Part shown: one piece after another, positions 17,869 to 27,800 of the stretch
Position numbering within the stretch: position 1 is the first letter of the stretch
Layout: each line of letters opens with the position of its first letter
Assembly: GCF_001636695.1 (NCBI RefSeq)
Contig: NZ_LGEL01000032.1
Span: 1-57,694 of the forward strand
Direction: 5' to 3'
Source: Pedobacter panaciterrae
GTDB lineage: Bacteria > Bacteroidota > Bacteroidia > Sphingobacteriales > Sphingobacteriaceae
Length of the DNA: 57,694 bases
Notes under the pieces: model-generated
Database searches by the model: none
What the model saw: only the letters and a program-made list of their open reading frames with translations
Told to the model about the DNA's origin: nothing
Position numbers and translations under genes: made by a program

Positions 17869-18401
17869 AATATTTAATTATTCTTATAGGATTATCATTA
17901 AATGTAAATGCTCAAGTCACTAATGCTGAAAGAGATTTTTTTGATTGGTTTTTCATAACATATCAAAAAGAGAACAAAAAAATATATTATAAATCTGGCA
18001 CTGATGAGCGTTTCTATAAAGATTACAGGAAAAATTTGGAAGAGAAGAAATTTGCGAATCAATTCCCTTGGCGGCCTTCTATATCAGAAGTTAACGAAAT
18101 AATACTTGATAAGAATGATAGCACAGAAATTAGCCGTGGAATTGAGAATATACAAGCCTACAAACTACCAAAAAACTTGGTGAAAAACAGCAAATTACTA
18201 ACGGAGGATTACTCGGTAAAACACCCTAAGCTAAGTTACTACACAGTTTCTAAACCAATTTTTTTTAGAGATCAAACACTATGCATTTTTAGTTATAGTT
18301 ATCATTGTGGTCTTCTGTGTGGATCTGGAGTAAGCTGCATGTTTCAGAAAATTGACGGGAAGTGGAGACCTATTTTTTCTTTAGGTTATTGGGGCAGCTA
18401 A
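17865..18401 (+). CDS. Secreted protein of unknown function
   Basis: 178 residues with a short signal peptide (MKYLIILIGLSLNVNAQ). The mature protein is charged and aromatic-rich, with a C-terminal strand-like segment holding three cysteines (YHCGLLCGSGVSC) and ending KIDGKWRPIFSLGYWGS. That ending resembles exported proteins with a final immunoglobulin-like or NTF2-like strand, but I cannot name the family. The gene lies alone between two hairpin-repeat clusters. The short direct-repeat segments on both sides (GTGCTATAGCAC tails at 17752 and 18554) suggest it sits in a block that was duplicated or moved. Confidence 0.65.
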   Translation: MKYLIILIGLSLNVNAQVTNAERDFFDWFFITYQKENKKIYYKSGTDERFYKDYRKNLEEKKFANQFPWRPSISEVNEIILDKNDSTEISRGIENIQAYKLPKNLVKNSKLLTEDYSVKHPKLSYYTVSKPIFFRDQTLCIFSYSYHCGLLCGSGVSCMFQKIDGKWRPIFSLGYWGS

Positions 18402-18417
18402 TTCTGAATTGATGACT

Positions 18418-18457
18418 TAGTACTTCCAGTCAAGCTACACATGATGTGGCAGGTTTC
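18418..18457 (-). pseudogene. Remnant 3' end of a paralogue of the YcxB-like gene
   Basis: The minus strand reads LPHHV, stop, LDWKY, stop, against LPHVIQLDWKY and stop at the end of the intact gene at 18649-19170. Only about 13 codons survive, next to hairpin copy 4. A second copy of that gene, or a duplication of its 3' end, was lost here. Confidence 0.7.
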
Positions 18458-18551
18458 GTCATCTCGACATTAGGAGAGATCTCTTGACGTCGTACTAGCT
18501 GCTAGCAAATTGGCATTCATCAAGAGATCCCTCGGTTTCGCGGGATGACGA
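18456..18551. repeat. Dispersed hairpin repeat, copy 4
   Basis: Arms 18456-18487 and 18520-18551, 32 bases each, with a 32-base loop very similar to that of copy 2. The bases after it (18552-18607), with GTGCTATAGCACGATACC and then TTTTAATATTGTTATCTTA, repeat those after copy 3 (17750-17806). Confidence 0.88.
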
Positions 18552-18648
18552 GGTGTGCTATAGCACGATACCATTTTTGCTTCTTTTGTTTTAATATTGT
18601 TATCTTATCATATTATTAATATTTATGTATCATGGGGTTCTGAAAAGC

Positions 18649-19170
18649 TTAATACTTCCAGTCAAGTTGTATAACATGTGGCAGGTTGTTTTCGGTAATC
18701 AGAGTCTTGATTGTTTGCCCTAGTTCGACTTCCGTTTTTGGAACAATTGTTACATCACTGTTGTTAAACTTGATGAAAAAATGACTGGCAATCTCACTCA
18801 CAGATTCCACAGCAGTTATGTTATAGTAAAATAATCCTCCCTGATCTTGAATAACAATTTTATTATCAGCTACGCTAAAAGTATTCGGTGCATCAATTAA
18901 ACCTTTACAATCGGAAAGGATAGCTTTTTTAAAAGCATTAGTATAAGACCGTTTCAAGAGCATCCGACCTATGAAGGGGTATAACAATCCAACGCAAATT
19001 AAAACAGTGCCCATTGTGTAACTTGTGATATAAATGCAAATGGCACCTAATACGATGAAGTAAAAGGACAAAATGAGCCTGAATTTTTGAACTACGGTTT
19101 TCTTTTTTAAAGATACATTGTATTGATTGTAGGTAACTACATCTTCTAGAGAGAGCGTATAAGTATGCAT
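18649..19170 (-). CDS. YcxB-like membrane protein
   Basis: 173 residues from ATG 19168-19170 (MHTYTLSLEDVVTYNQY); the longer frame from 19257 adds a stretch without the family pattern. Two adjacent membrane helices (about 37-53 and 58-77) follow an N-terminal amphipathic part. The C-terminal cytoplasmic half has the YcxB-like pattern: a SVADNKIVIQDQGGLFYY strand pair and FFIKFNNSDVTIVPKTEV near the end. The family's function is unknown; members are small membrane proteins with a PH-like domain. It is a single gene, divergent from the VOC-family gene. A 3'-end remnant of a paralogue lies just downstream at 18418. Confidence 0.7.
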   Translation of the reverse strand: MHTYTLSLEDVVTYNQYNVSLKKKTVVQKFRLILSFYFIVLGAICIYITSYTMGTVLICVGLLYPFIGRMLLKRSYTNAFKKAILSDCKGLIDAPNTFSVADNKIVIQDQGGLFYYNITAVESVSEIASHFFIKFNNSDVTIVPKTEVELGQTIKTLITENNLPHVIQLDWKY

Positions 19171-19270
19171 GGAATAGATAGTTTTTATATAAGCTAAGGT
19201 AATACTTATATCTTTATCGAGGAAGATAATGACACAATTTACCCGCTCATTTGTCATAGTTGCCCCTCAC

Positions 19271-19297
19271 TGTTTAAGCTATATTTTAGGATCTTAG
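19271..19297 (+). promoter_or_regulatory. Candidate Bacteroidota-type promoter of the VOC gene
   Basis: GATCTTAG at 19290-19297 resembles the -7 box TAnnTTTG and lies 37 bases before the ATG. The bases before it (AGCTATATTTTAGGATCTT) closely match those before GATCTTTG at 45002. A clear -33 TTG is absent. Confidence 0.35.
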
Positions 19298-19333
19298 TAT
19301 CAATGGAACTATCCATTATTAAAACTTAGAATC

Positions 19334-19741
19334 ATGACAGCTAAAAACCCATTTGTCTGGACAGAAATCAGTGTAAACGATCTGGCCAGAGCTAAGAAAT
19401 TCTACGAGTCGGTGTTGCAGATACAACTAGCTGAACTAGCAGCCCCCGATACAATGAAGGTGGATAAAGATGATCCTTGCTACTTTGAAATGTTAGCATT
19501 CCCTGCAGATATGATGGGCCCTGGAAGCAGTGGTACATTGTGTAAATCAGAAATGGGTAAACCTGGAGTAGGGGGTACGTTGGTTTATTTTCATGCCGAA
19601 GATTGCGCAGTTGAGCTTTCCAGAGTATCGGCTGCAGGAGGCAAAGTGATAGCAGAAAAAATGTCTCTTGGAGAATATGGCTTCTGCGGTGTTGCCGAAG
19701 ATACTGAAGGCAACCACATTGGTTTTCATTCTATGAAATAG
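19334..19741 (+). CDS. VOC-family (glyoxalase/bleomycin-resistance fold) protein
   Basis: 135 residues in two beta-alpha-beta-beta-beta halves. It begins NPFVWTEISVNDLARAKKFY, typical of the VOC subgroup in which a small ring-cleaving or lactoylglutathione-lyase-like fold binds a metal. The second half has GTLVYFHAEDC and ends EDTEGNHIGFHSM. A Glu in the first half (WTEISV) and the His of IGFHSM are possible metal ligands. It probably acts in the cytoplasm; the substrate is unknown. It is a single gene followed by a hairpin terminator. Confidence 0.85.
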   Translation: MTAKNPFVWTEISVNDLARAKKFYESVLQIQLAELAAPDTMKVDKDDPCYFEMLAFPADMMGPGSSGTLCKSEMGKPGVGGTLVYFHAEDCAVELSRVSAAGGKVIAEKMSLGEYGFCGVAEDTEGNHIGFHSMK

Positions 19742-19746
19742 TATTT

Positions 19747-19774
19747 AAGCGCTGCCCCACTGCGGGCAGCACTT
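19747..19774 (+). terminator. Intrinsic terminator after the VOC gene
   Basis: GCTGCCC (19751-19757) pairs with GGGCAGC (19764-19770) around a 6-base loop; flanking AAG and CTT extend the stem past one mismatch. The T tract is short. Confidence 0.6.
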
Positions 19775-19787
19775 ATTAGTATTGCGA

Positions 19788-20161
19788 CTACTGCATATCT
19801 AAATTGTTTAAGGTCTTTGCCACTCTGGAAGTAGTTAGTCTGAATTCAAAAAGAAATATTGCAGCATAAATAAGAATCAAAACAAGAAAAGGGAAAAAAG
19901 ATTCTATATTAGTTTTACCCTTTATTAATCCGATAAGACCAATAAAAGTCCCAAATCCTAGCATACCAATGATTACAATTGGTACTGCACCAGGTCTAAT
20001 TCTATAGTGATTTACGGAAGAATCTTTTGAAAGATTAATAATGAACTTGGGTAAAAAGAATAATCAAGAGACATGGATTCTTTCATTGATGCCTTTCTTA
20101 GAGCGGTTTCTACTTGAGATTGATTTAGGTTTTGGGGAAAGTGAATGGTTTTAAAGTACAT
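19788..20161 (-). pseudogene. Frameshifted small membrane-protein gene
   Basis: From ATG 20159-20161 the frame encodes 49 residues starting MYFKTIHFPQNLNQSQVETA and stops at 20012. The next frame continues without a stop from about 20025 to TAG 19788-19790 and encodes two hydrophobic helices (PIVIIGMLGFGTFIGLIG and FFPFLVLILIYAAIFLF) plus a charged tail. The parts join into one protein of about 125 residues broken by a single shift near 20015-20040. I do not recognise the family; the plan (soluble N-terminus, two helices, short tail) is like the YcxB-like neighbour. It could be a pseudogene or a sequencing error; reads would decide. Confidence 0.65.
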
Positions 20162-20258
20162 GATAAGCGTTATAATTTTACGATTGTAAAATAGCAATAT
20201 TCTATATCAATTGCTCATTTATTTTTGCTTTTAAGCTTACATTTGGTGTCTTCTATGT

Positions 20259-20474
20259 ATGGGTTTTTGGATGGAAGTGTTGGTTTACTATAATCCAAAT
20301 TGTAGTAAGGATGGAAAAAAACCACTACTCTTAGGAAGCAAAGGAGGAAATATGAATAGCGCTATATTAGTATGTAATATGGACGGTAGTAATTTAGAGA
20401 GATTAACTACTGATACTGCTTTAATTACTGAGGCGATTTTCACTCTTAACGGCGATGCCGTATATTTTACGTAG
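20259..20474 (+). pseudogene. Fragment of a TolB-like beta-propeller gene
   Basis: The 71-residue frame ends with one clear WD40-like/TolB-type blade: AILVCNMDGSNLERLTTD, then IFTLNGDAVYFT. Intact propellers have five or more such blades after a signal peptide; here there is one and no export signal. The frame stops at TAG 20472-20474, where a fragment of an unrelated gene takes over in another frame. Confidence 0.5.
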
Positions 20475-20694
20475 AATAGCAGAGGTGAGCAATTTAAATC
20501 CAGATGAAATGGCTGCTTATGAAGCAAGTTTAAAAATCGCAAGAGACAACTATAGTCATGATGAAACAGTAAGGAAAGAGGGAAGGCTTGAAGAGAAGCG
20601 GGAAATTGCCTTGAAGCTTATTGCTAAAAACACTTCCATTGAGGATATTGCTGAAATAACAGGTCTTTCAAAAGAAGAGATTGAAAAAATGTAA
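20455..20694 (+). pseudogene. 3' fragment of a PD-(D/E)XK (Rpn-like) nuclease/transposase-family gene
   Basis: The frame has RIAEVSNLNPDEMAAYEASL and then the terminal EIALKLIAKNTSIEDIAEIT with GLSKEEIEK. This is the C-terminal tail of the PDDEXK_2/Rpn recombination-promoting nuclease family, normally about 290-310 residues. The catalytic N-terminal 220 residues are missing, replaced at about 20470 by the propeller fragment. The nominal ATG at 20455 is inside the join. The tail itself has no frameshift, so the loss may be recent. Confidence 0.7.
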
Positions 20695-20806
20695 CAAGCT
20701 TACTAGATTCAATTTATTCAGGTGAACAGGATAAGATGCACGTTCAGGGTGTTGTGTAGATAAGTTACCTAATTAATTAAAATTGCTAATAGGTAATAGC
20801 AACGAA

Positions 20807-20852
20807 TCAAATTGACATGCTCAAGAGATCCCTCGGTTCCTCGGGATGACGA
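20807..20852. repeat. Dispersed hairpin repeat, right half only (copy 5)
   Basis: Loop-like CAAATTGACATGC leads into an intact right arm at 20821-20852. The left arm is missing. It lies just downstream of the nuclease-gene fragment. Confidence 0.75.
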
Positions 20853-20944
20853 ATTAAGAAAAGCAAAGACGGGCAGGAGCAGAGCACCATTTATAAATAC
20901 AAATGGGTAGGAGATGCTCAAAATTCATTTATCCTGGCGAAATC

Positions 20945-21826
20945 TTAGAGCTTTACATTATCACGTAGCTGGGCATAAATGTCATAAAAATCCTGATCTC
21001 CCTTTATCGGATATTTTATCTGTTTTAATCCTTCCTTTTTAAGGGTAACAGTGATGCTTTTACCTTTTTCTTTATTTACCTCCAAAATGAAGAAGCCGTT
21101 CGCATCCGTTTGTCCTATTTCGGTTGAATCGATCAGAATGCTGACTTTTTCTATTCCCTTGTTGTTGATGTCCCATATGTGACCAATTAAAACCGCATGA
21201 TTCTTAAAGTTGGGCTTGGGAGAATTATAGTATTTTGCATTATCTGTCTTAAGAAATTCCTGAAGTGGAGCTGCACCTATTTGCTTTCTCAGAGAATCGG
21301 CCAAATGCCAGTCTTCAACAGGATATAGATAGTTGTTACCCAAGTTGTCTGTAACTTGTTGCGTTCCATATATTTGCGCTCTGCCTTGTTTGCTTCTTAA
21401 TCGATCTACAAAGTATGCATATTCTACATTGGTAATTTCCTTACGTTTAAATGCAATATCCACCAGGTTGGCATACCTGGATTGTGCCTGGAGCTGGGCA
21501 TGCTGGAGTACATAAAAAAATGCCTTATTGGCTTTCGCCGAAATCTGCTTTACTGGTAGCCATCCATATTGATCAATGACTTTAAAAACTACTTTTTGGT
21601 TTAAGGAATCTTGAATAACCAGGGCTTTTCTAAATTCATTACAGTCCATTGAATTTGCACCGTGTTCAGAAGCACATTGGTTGTAGTTTTTTCTGGTCTT
21701 TTGGTCAAGATCAAATGCGTTTTCTAACTCTGAAATGATCTTCTTCCTTTCTGGACTTGTAAGTTTCTGAGCCCGGGTAGTTAAACTAAAGAAGGTGAGT
21801 GCCAATAAGACTAATATTTGTTTCAT
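20945..21826 (-). CDS. Exported DUF6624-like protein with a carboxypeptidase-regulatory-like tail
   Basis: 293 residues. Signal peptide MKQILVLLALTFFSLTTRAQ. The central part (about 75-180, with QYGWLPVKQISAKANKAFFY and an NLVDIAFKRKEITNVEYAYF helix) matches the DUF6624 pattern, of unknown function. Residues 210-285 form a small beta-sandwich of the carboxypeptidase-regulatory type (GHIWDINNKGIEKVSILID, then GQTDANGFFILEV). Two cysteines (QCASEHGANSMDC) could form a disulfide. It follows the alpha-2-macroglobulin gene on the same strand with a 32-base gap and is probably cotranscribed, so the two may act together in the periplasm or at the surface. Confidence 0.75.
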   Translation of the reverse strand: MKQILVLLALTFFSLTTRAQKLTSPERKKIISELENAFDLDQKTRKNYNQCASEHGANSMDCNEFRKALVIQDSLNQKVVFKVIDQYGWLPVKQISAKANKAFFYVLQHAQLQAQSRYANLVDIAFKRKEITNVEYAYFVDRLRSKQGRAQIYGTQQVTDNLGNNYLYPVEDWHLADSLRKQIGAAPLQEFLKTDNAKYYNSPKPNFKNHAVLIGHIWDINNKGIEKVSILIDSTEIGQTDANGFFILEVNKEKGKSITVTLKKEGLKQIKYPIKGDQDFYDIYAQLRDNVKL

Positions 21827-21858
21827 TTTAAATTTCCTGATTTTTAATAATATGCCCC

Positions 21859-24800
21859 TTAAGGTTTCGAAATAATTGTCATTGCAGTGCTGTAAGCTGT
21901 TACACCAGGATTATAAAGACACTGAAGCATGGCAGCTCCATTTTTAAATGTTCCTTCTTGCGTAACGGTTACTTCGTAGCTAAACTCAGTTCTACCTGAA
22001 GGTAAAAAATCTATAAACAGTTGCTGGCCGGTGTCCCTTACAGATCTGTAGTAGTTTGTACCGTTTTGATATTGTTGACCGCTGCTGCCATCCACAGGTT
22101 CGAATACGCCTGCACGTTTATCTTCGAGTTGTACAAAACGTAAACTTACTGCTGTTTCAACCGTTAATACAATTTTGATCTTTTCACCTACTTTTAAAAC
22201 TGTTTTATCTGAAAGTGGCACCCATGTATTTTTCTGCTGGTCATAACTGAATAAAGCCTTTTTTAGTTTTACCTGACTATTAGCATCATCGGTTTGTCCT
22301 TCGGCACTGAAGTAGTGCCAGCTGATACCACCACTAACAGCATTGTTTGCTGAAACAGTGACAGGAGATACCTTGTTCAGACTAATGAATTGGTTGCGTT
22401 GTCCTGCCAACAGGCCGTTTGAACTGTTCATTACCTTGTCACCTGCCTGAGCGGAAACAGAATCAGGTACAAAAACAGTCTTTAATGTCTCCGATTCCTT
22501 AAGCATATCAATTGCTGCGGCAGTACCGGTAGTTGTACGCCAACTATAATCTTGCCTGGCAGAGAGCATCCATTTACTTAACCCATCAGCAACGGCTGTA
22601 TTTTGCCCGGCCTGTGTAAAGGCTTCGAAAATCATAGCAATGGTTTCTTCTTTGGAATGGCTCAAATCATTGCTATCCGAAATTTCTTTCCAACGCATTC
22701 CGTTGCGGTCGTCTTTTATTGCACCTTGTTGTATGTTGCTAAGTTGGGCAAGGGCCTTTTTATAGATCTGGCTATTGGGAGTTGTATATTTTAATGAAAC
22801 AATGATCCATAAAGCCTGGTCATATAATCGCCGATTATTTATGTCTTTTTCGGCAAGTTCAAGGGCTATATTTATGTTCTTGATAGTAACAGGATTAAGA
22901 GGATACTCGTTTTTCCAGAACGATCGGGAATAGGCAGAAAACAGGTTGCCATCTGCGCCATTTGCTGTGTACAAAGAATCGGTATATGCTATTAATCTCT
23001 TGATGAAATTTGAATGCCTTTGAGGGTCATTTGATTTCCATCCTTGCTGATCTAACTTTCCAAATCCTCTCAATACATAGTTAGATATCCAATTATTACT
23101 TCTTCCACCTTCAAACCAGGGAAGTGCGCCGTAGGAATTTTGCATGGTATAAAGCTTTTCTAAATGACCGAATATTATAGACCTGTTACTAATGGTATCA
23201 AGTACCTGATACAGTTGTTTTTGCTGCTTAGTGGTACGGTTGGCCAGGGTTAACCAGGGCATGGCAGCTTCTGCAAGTTCATCAGGAAGGATATGGTCAG
23301 CAGTGTCTGCAACTGAATACTGGCCCCCCATTTTAAATGATTTTCTGAGTTCTGGTTGTGTACGCATCAGCTGATTTGCGGTAACACGTGCATACAATTT
23401 GTTAAATATCTGTTCAGAACAGTCAAATGAATAATTAGCTAAAAATGGCAAGGAGTTGATTAATGCTGCCTGCGGCTTGGCATCCACATAAAGACTTAGC
23501 CCATACAAATCGGCGTCTTCAGGAAATTCAGGAGCTTGTACCAGGCTGTCTTTCTTTGAAAATGCAAGAGGTACCTGCTTGCGCATAAATACCTTTTTAG
23601 GTAATATTGGCAAAGTATGTTCTTCGGCATCAGCCAGGGATCCTCCATTTACAGTAGTCACAATTTTCAGTGGGTTCAGCTGTCCTTCGGGTACTTTAAA
23701 AGCAAAACCTTCGGTTTCAGTTCTTTTTCCTGCTACTTTCACCGTTTTAACGGCAGCCTCCTTCAGTATTTTTGTAGTTAAATCTTCACCGGTAACGGCA
23801 TCCTCAATCTTACAGCTGAATTTGATATCCAGAGCTGAACTATCGAGATTGCTGATCCTGCTTTTTAGTGCAATTTCATCGCCCTGATACAATAGCCTTG
23901 GCATATTAGGCTGAACCATGAGGTCTAACCGCGTATTTAGCTTTCGTTCTGCATAAGCAAATAAGCCGCTCTTTGTGTGTGCCAGCAACTTCCAGTTCCA
24001 TGCCGTTGCTGTTTGTGGCATAGTGAAACTAAAGGTATACAGCCCGTTTTTATCAGCGTAGAGTTTTGGGTAAAAGAAAGCTGTTTCGTTAAAGTCTTTA
24101 CGTACCATCGGTTCTGGTTCAGGTGGTGCACCGGGCAGTACTATATTTCCCCTGGTGCTAATGATAAGTACGCCTCCGGCAGCTTTTGAACCATATATAG
24201 CTGCAGCTTCAGCTCCTTTTAATACCATAGCTTCTGTTATTGAAGCGGCATCAAAATCAGTTATTGATCCTGAATATGGAACTCCATCTATTATAATAAG
24301 AGGTTGTACATTTGCTGCCAGAGAGCTGTTGCCTCTTATAGTGATTACGTTGGCGGCGGTACTGAGTCTTTTAGTTTTAGTATTTGTGCCATAGCCTACT
24401 ACTACAACTTCATCCAATCGGCTCTCGCCCGAGAATCCATTATTTGGAGCGGCTATGGATAATCCAGCTACACGGCCACTTAATTGTTGAAGCATATTAT
24501 TGCCTTCATATTCATCATCGATGAAATCGCTACCTCCCAACCAATACTGATTTGATGTATAACTGCTCGAAATGCCATTAATTGTTTGACTCCAGTTACT
24601 GGAGAGATAATGACTAAAGTATGGATCATTAGGTTTGTTCCATTGTTGGGGGGCAAGTTTATCTAATGCGGCATCGTACATTCCCGTCATGAGCTGGGCA
24701 GCAATGTTCTCTTTGGTTGTTTTTACCGATACGGAAAATGTTTCTTTTGTGCCCGGGGACATTACTTTCCTGTATTTTTCTATTACAATTTCAGGCTGTA

Positions 24801-27800
24801 CTGTGGCAGGAGGGGTTAGGTAAACCCGTTGTTCATTTTTATATAATTGATTGTTGAGTATATAAGCTTTTGTCAGAATCAGGGATCCTTCTGCATCTTT
24901 AGGCACGGTGAAAGTATAGACTTGCATTCCTTTAGCCTGGTATTGTGTTTGGTAGGTGTTTTTTACACTAATGCCTTTCTTTTGCGATACATAGTAGGTT
25001 AAGCCATAGACCACGTAAGCACTATCTACGGTAGCTGTTTGGTAATCCAGCTTATCGCCAGCCTTTGCAGCATTGGCTGGCATGTAATTAAAGTCTTCCA
25101 AATTTCCTGGAGTGGCTCTTTGCTCGGTGTCGAACACATCAAAGCCAACACTAGTTTTACCGGAGATTTTTCCATACTTACTTGTGGTTGCCACCAATTC
25201 GTATTTACCGGCTTCAAGTAAGGTTTTGTCTGGTTGATATTGAATTGCACTATCTATCTGTATTGTTTTTTCGAGAACTAGTTTCTTTTCAAGAAGTGTT
25301 CTTTTCTCGAATTCTTCATTTGGGAACCAGGTTTTTAGCTGTTCCCTGGTGTATTGCCATTGATCAACAATTGCATCACGGGCAGTATCGGGCATTAGGA
25401 CATTACGGAAAATAGTGATTTTAACCTCCTCAGGTTTGTATTTGGTGTTGTCTGTTTTCGCAGTAATTTTGAGCTTTGGCAGCGCTTTTCTGTCGTATTG
25501 GTTTTCCGCAGGAATGTTGATTTTGACTGGCCATGAAGAAACACTATAGTTATCTTCCAGGATAGTGCTTTCGCCTGTGCTTTCGGTAGCCACAGCCGAT
25601 AAACTGTAATTAATGATCAGTTCTTTATCAGAATCAGGATTTTTGTTGAGCAGTGTTGAATCGTTTACTTTTATAAGTAATTCGCCCTTGTCATCATTAT
25701 AGCCAATGGTATCGGCTAATTTTGGATTACTGATCGGGCTGGTGTCGAAGAAATTATACCCCCTGTTTACACGGTATGCAATTTTTACGCGGTTAAGGTC
25801 TGCACCACTCAGCGACTTCACTTTGAATTTTAACTCGAAAGGCTCACCTGGCAATGGGGCTTTCGTAAGTTTTTCGACAGTAATCTCTAATGTAGGCCGT
25901 TTATATTCCTCAACCCGAAAATTACCATTATTTCCATCAATTATGTCGCCATCGATAGACCATTGTCCGGTCATTGCATTTTTTGGGATAAGGAACGAGC
26001 CTGAAAAGCTCCCGTAATCGTCGGGGACAAGTTTTATGGAGTCAACACGCCTATAATTTGGATCTTTTAACTTTAGTAAAGGTTCATTTTCTGCTAACCA
26101 CTTCTTGAAATATTTATTTGCCTTACTAAAGATAATTTGTTTGCCGGTTAAAGGGTTATTGGTAAGTAAAATGACTTTGTATTGTACGCGTTGTCCCGGA
26201 CGGTAAATTCCTCTGTCAGTATAAATTTGCAGTTTTGCCTGGTCATCATAGAAATCTTCGAGATCATCATAATCGTCTGTATTGTATATTTCACGCGGTA
26301 GGTTATCGTCTGCTATTGAGAAGTTATGCAGCAGGGTATCTATGCCGGAAATGAGCATCAATTCATTCGCATTTTTAGGCTGTTCGATGGCTATAAATCC
26401 TTTTGAATTGGTGCTAAACTGTTTTTTTGTTTGAGGTGGAAGAATTGTAGGCCCGTTTTTGGTGCTGCTATTGTAGCTTACTATAGCCTTTACCCCACCC
26501 ATCGGAAAACCTGTTTTTCTGTTTAGCACGATAAATTGATCTTTTGTATTGATAACGGCGAGATCAGATACCTGAAAGCTGATGTAGTCCGTTTGATCCA
26601 GGTTGGAGTTGGTTTTGATCTCTGTAGGGGAGAAAACCATAGTATAGCACCCAAGTGGTAAACTTTCCAGCTTCAGGTAGAGGGCGTGTTTGTCGAAATC
26701 ATCAGCTCCCTGAGGCAAGATGAAAACCGAGTCGCGGACTGCAGACCGATTAAGCAGTAATTCTATTCGATTTGTTTTTAAATTCGGTAATGATTCTTTG
26801 GCGCCAGACTGAACAATACGGTAATAGATTTTTTGTGCATTTCTATATCGTGCGGTTAACATGATTGGTGTTCCCGTAGTTTGCAGATCAATCATACGAA
26901 TGCTCAATTCCGGCGTTTTGATCTTTTTTAGTAAGCTTTCCAGTGTCTTTCTATAAATTGGAAATTCATCCAGTACATGCTGATGCTGCTGGTACAATTG
27001 AACTGCTTGTTTAAGGTAACCTTTGTATTGAACATCAAAGCTCTGACCATATTTACTTCCTTTGTAATATTGGTATTGAAATAAATAGAATGCAGCGCTG
27101 GCCTGTATGGTATTTAGAGGAGAGGACAAACTTTTTTGGAGGTATGCTGTCCAGGCCTTAGATAACGTATCTGGCATCTGGACATAGAAATAGTATTTGA
27201 TGAGTAACTGAATATATTGAAGCTCTTCGGGTTTCGATTTGTGTTTGTCCATCCAAAGCGCATAGGTATCCATCAAATTTGAGTGGATTTTTGCAGTGTC
27301 TAGCGATGAATGCAGGACTGTCTGGAATTTTTCTGGTTCAGATTCAATAAGTACGTTAATATCCTGGTAGGATAATTTCAACCACTCGTTTTTTTCTGCC
27401 TCGAAACTGATTTGTTCGATAAGAATGATGTCTGTAAGATTTGCTTTAAATAGTAATTTGTCGGCATTAGATGTGAGCCACGTGATGTCTGTTCTTTTGC
27501 CAGGAACGGCCGAATTGCTTTGGCTTAATGCTTCTTTGAAATGAAACCTAATCACACTGTCGCGCTGCGATACATTCATTGCACCATAGTTATGTTGAAG
27601 GTTTTTTGTTTCGTAGGTGCTGGGCCGAAACTTTAGATATTTGCGCTTAAACAGAAATAGTCTGCGCGCCTGCATCAGGTGTAATGCGGTTTTTAATAAG
27701 GGTGATGACTTCTTGTTGATGAGCAGGCTATCAATAAAAGAACTGTTCCTGAAATATAAGCTGTCTTCTGTTTTTAAGTCCTTGATTAGCATAGTGTAAT

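Noticed and set aside
20472-20510. Read-through of the propeller frame past TAG (NSRGEQFKSR)
   Set aside because: It looks slightly propeller-like, but the other frame clearly encodes the nuclease tail over the same bases.
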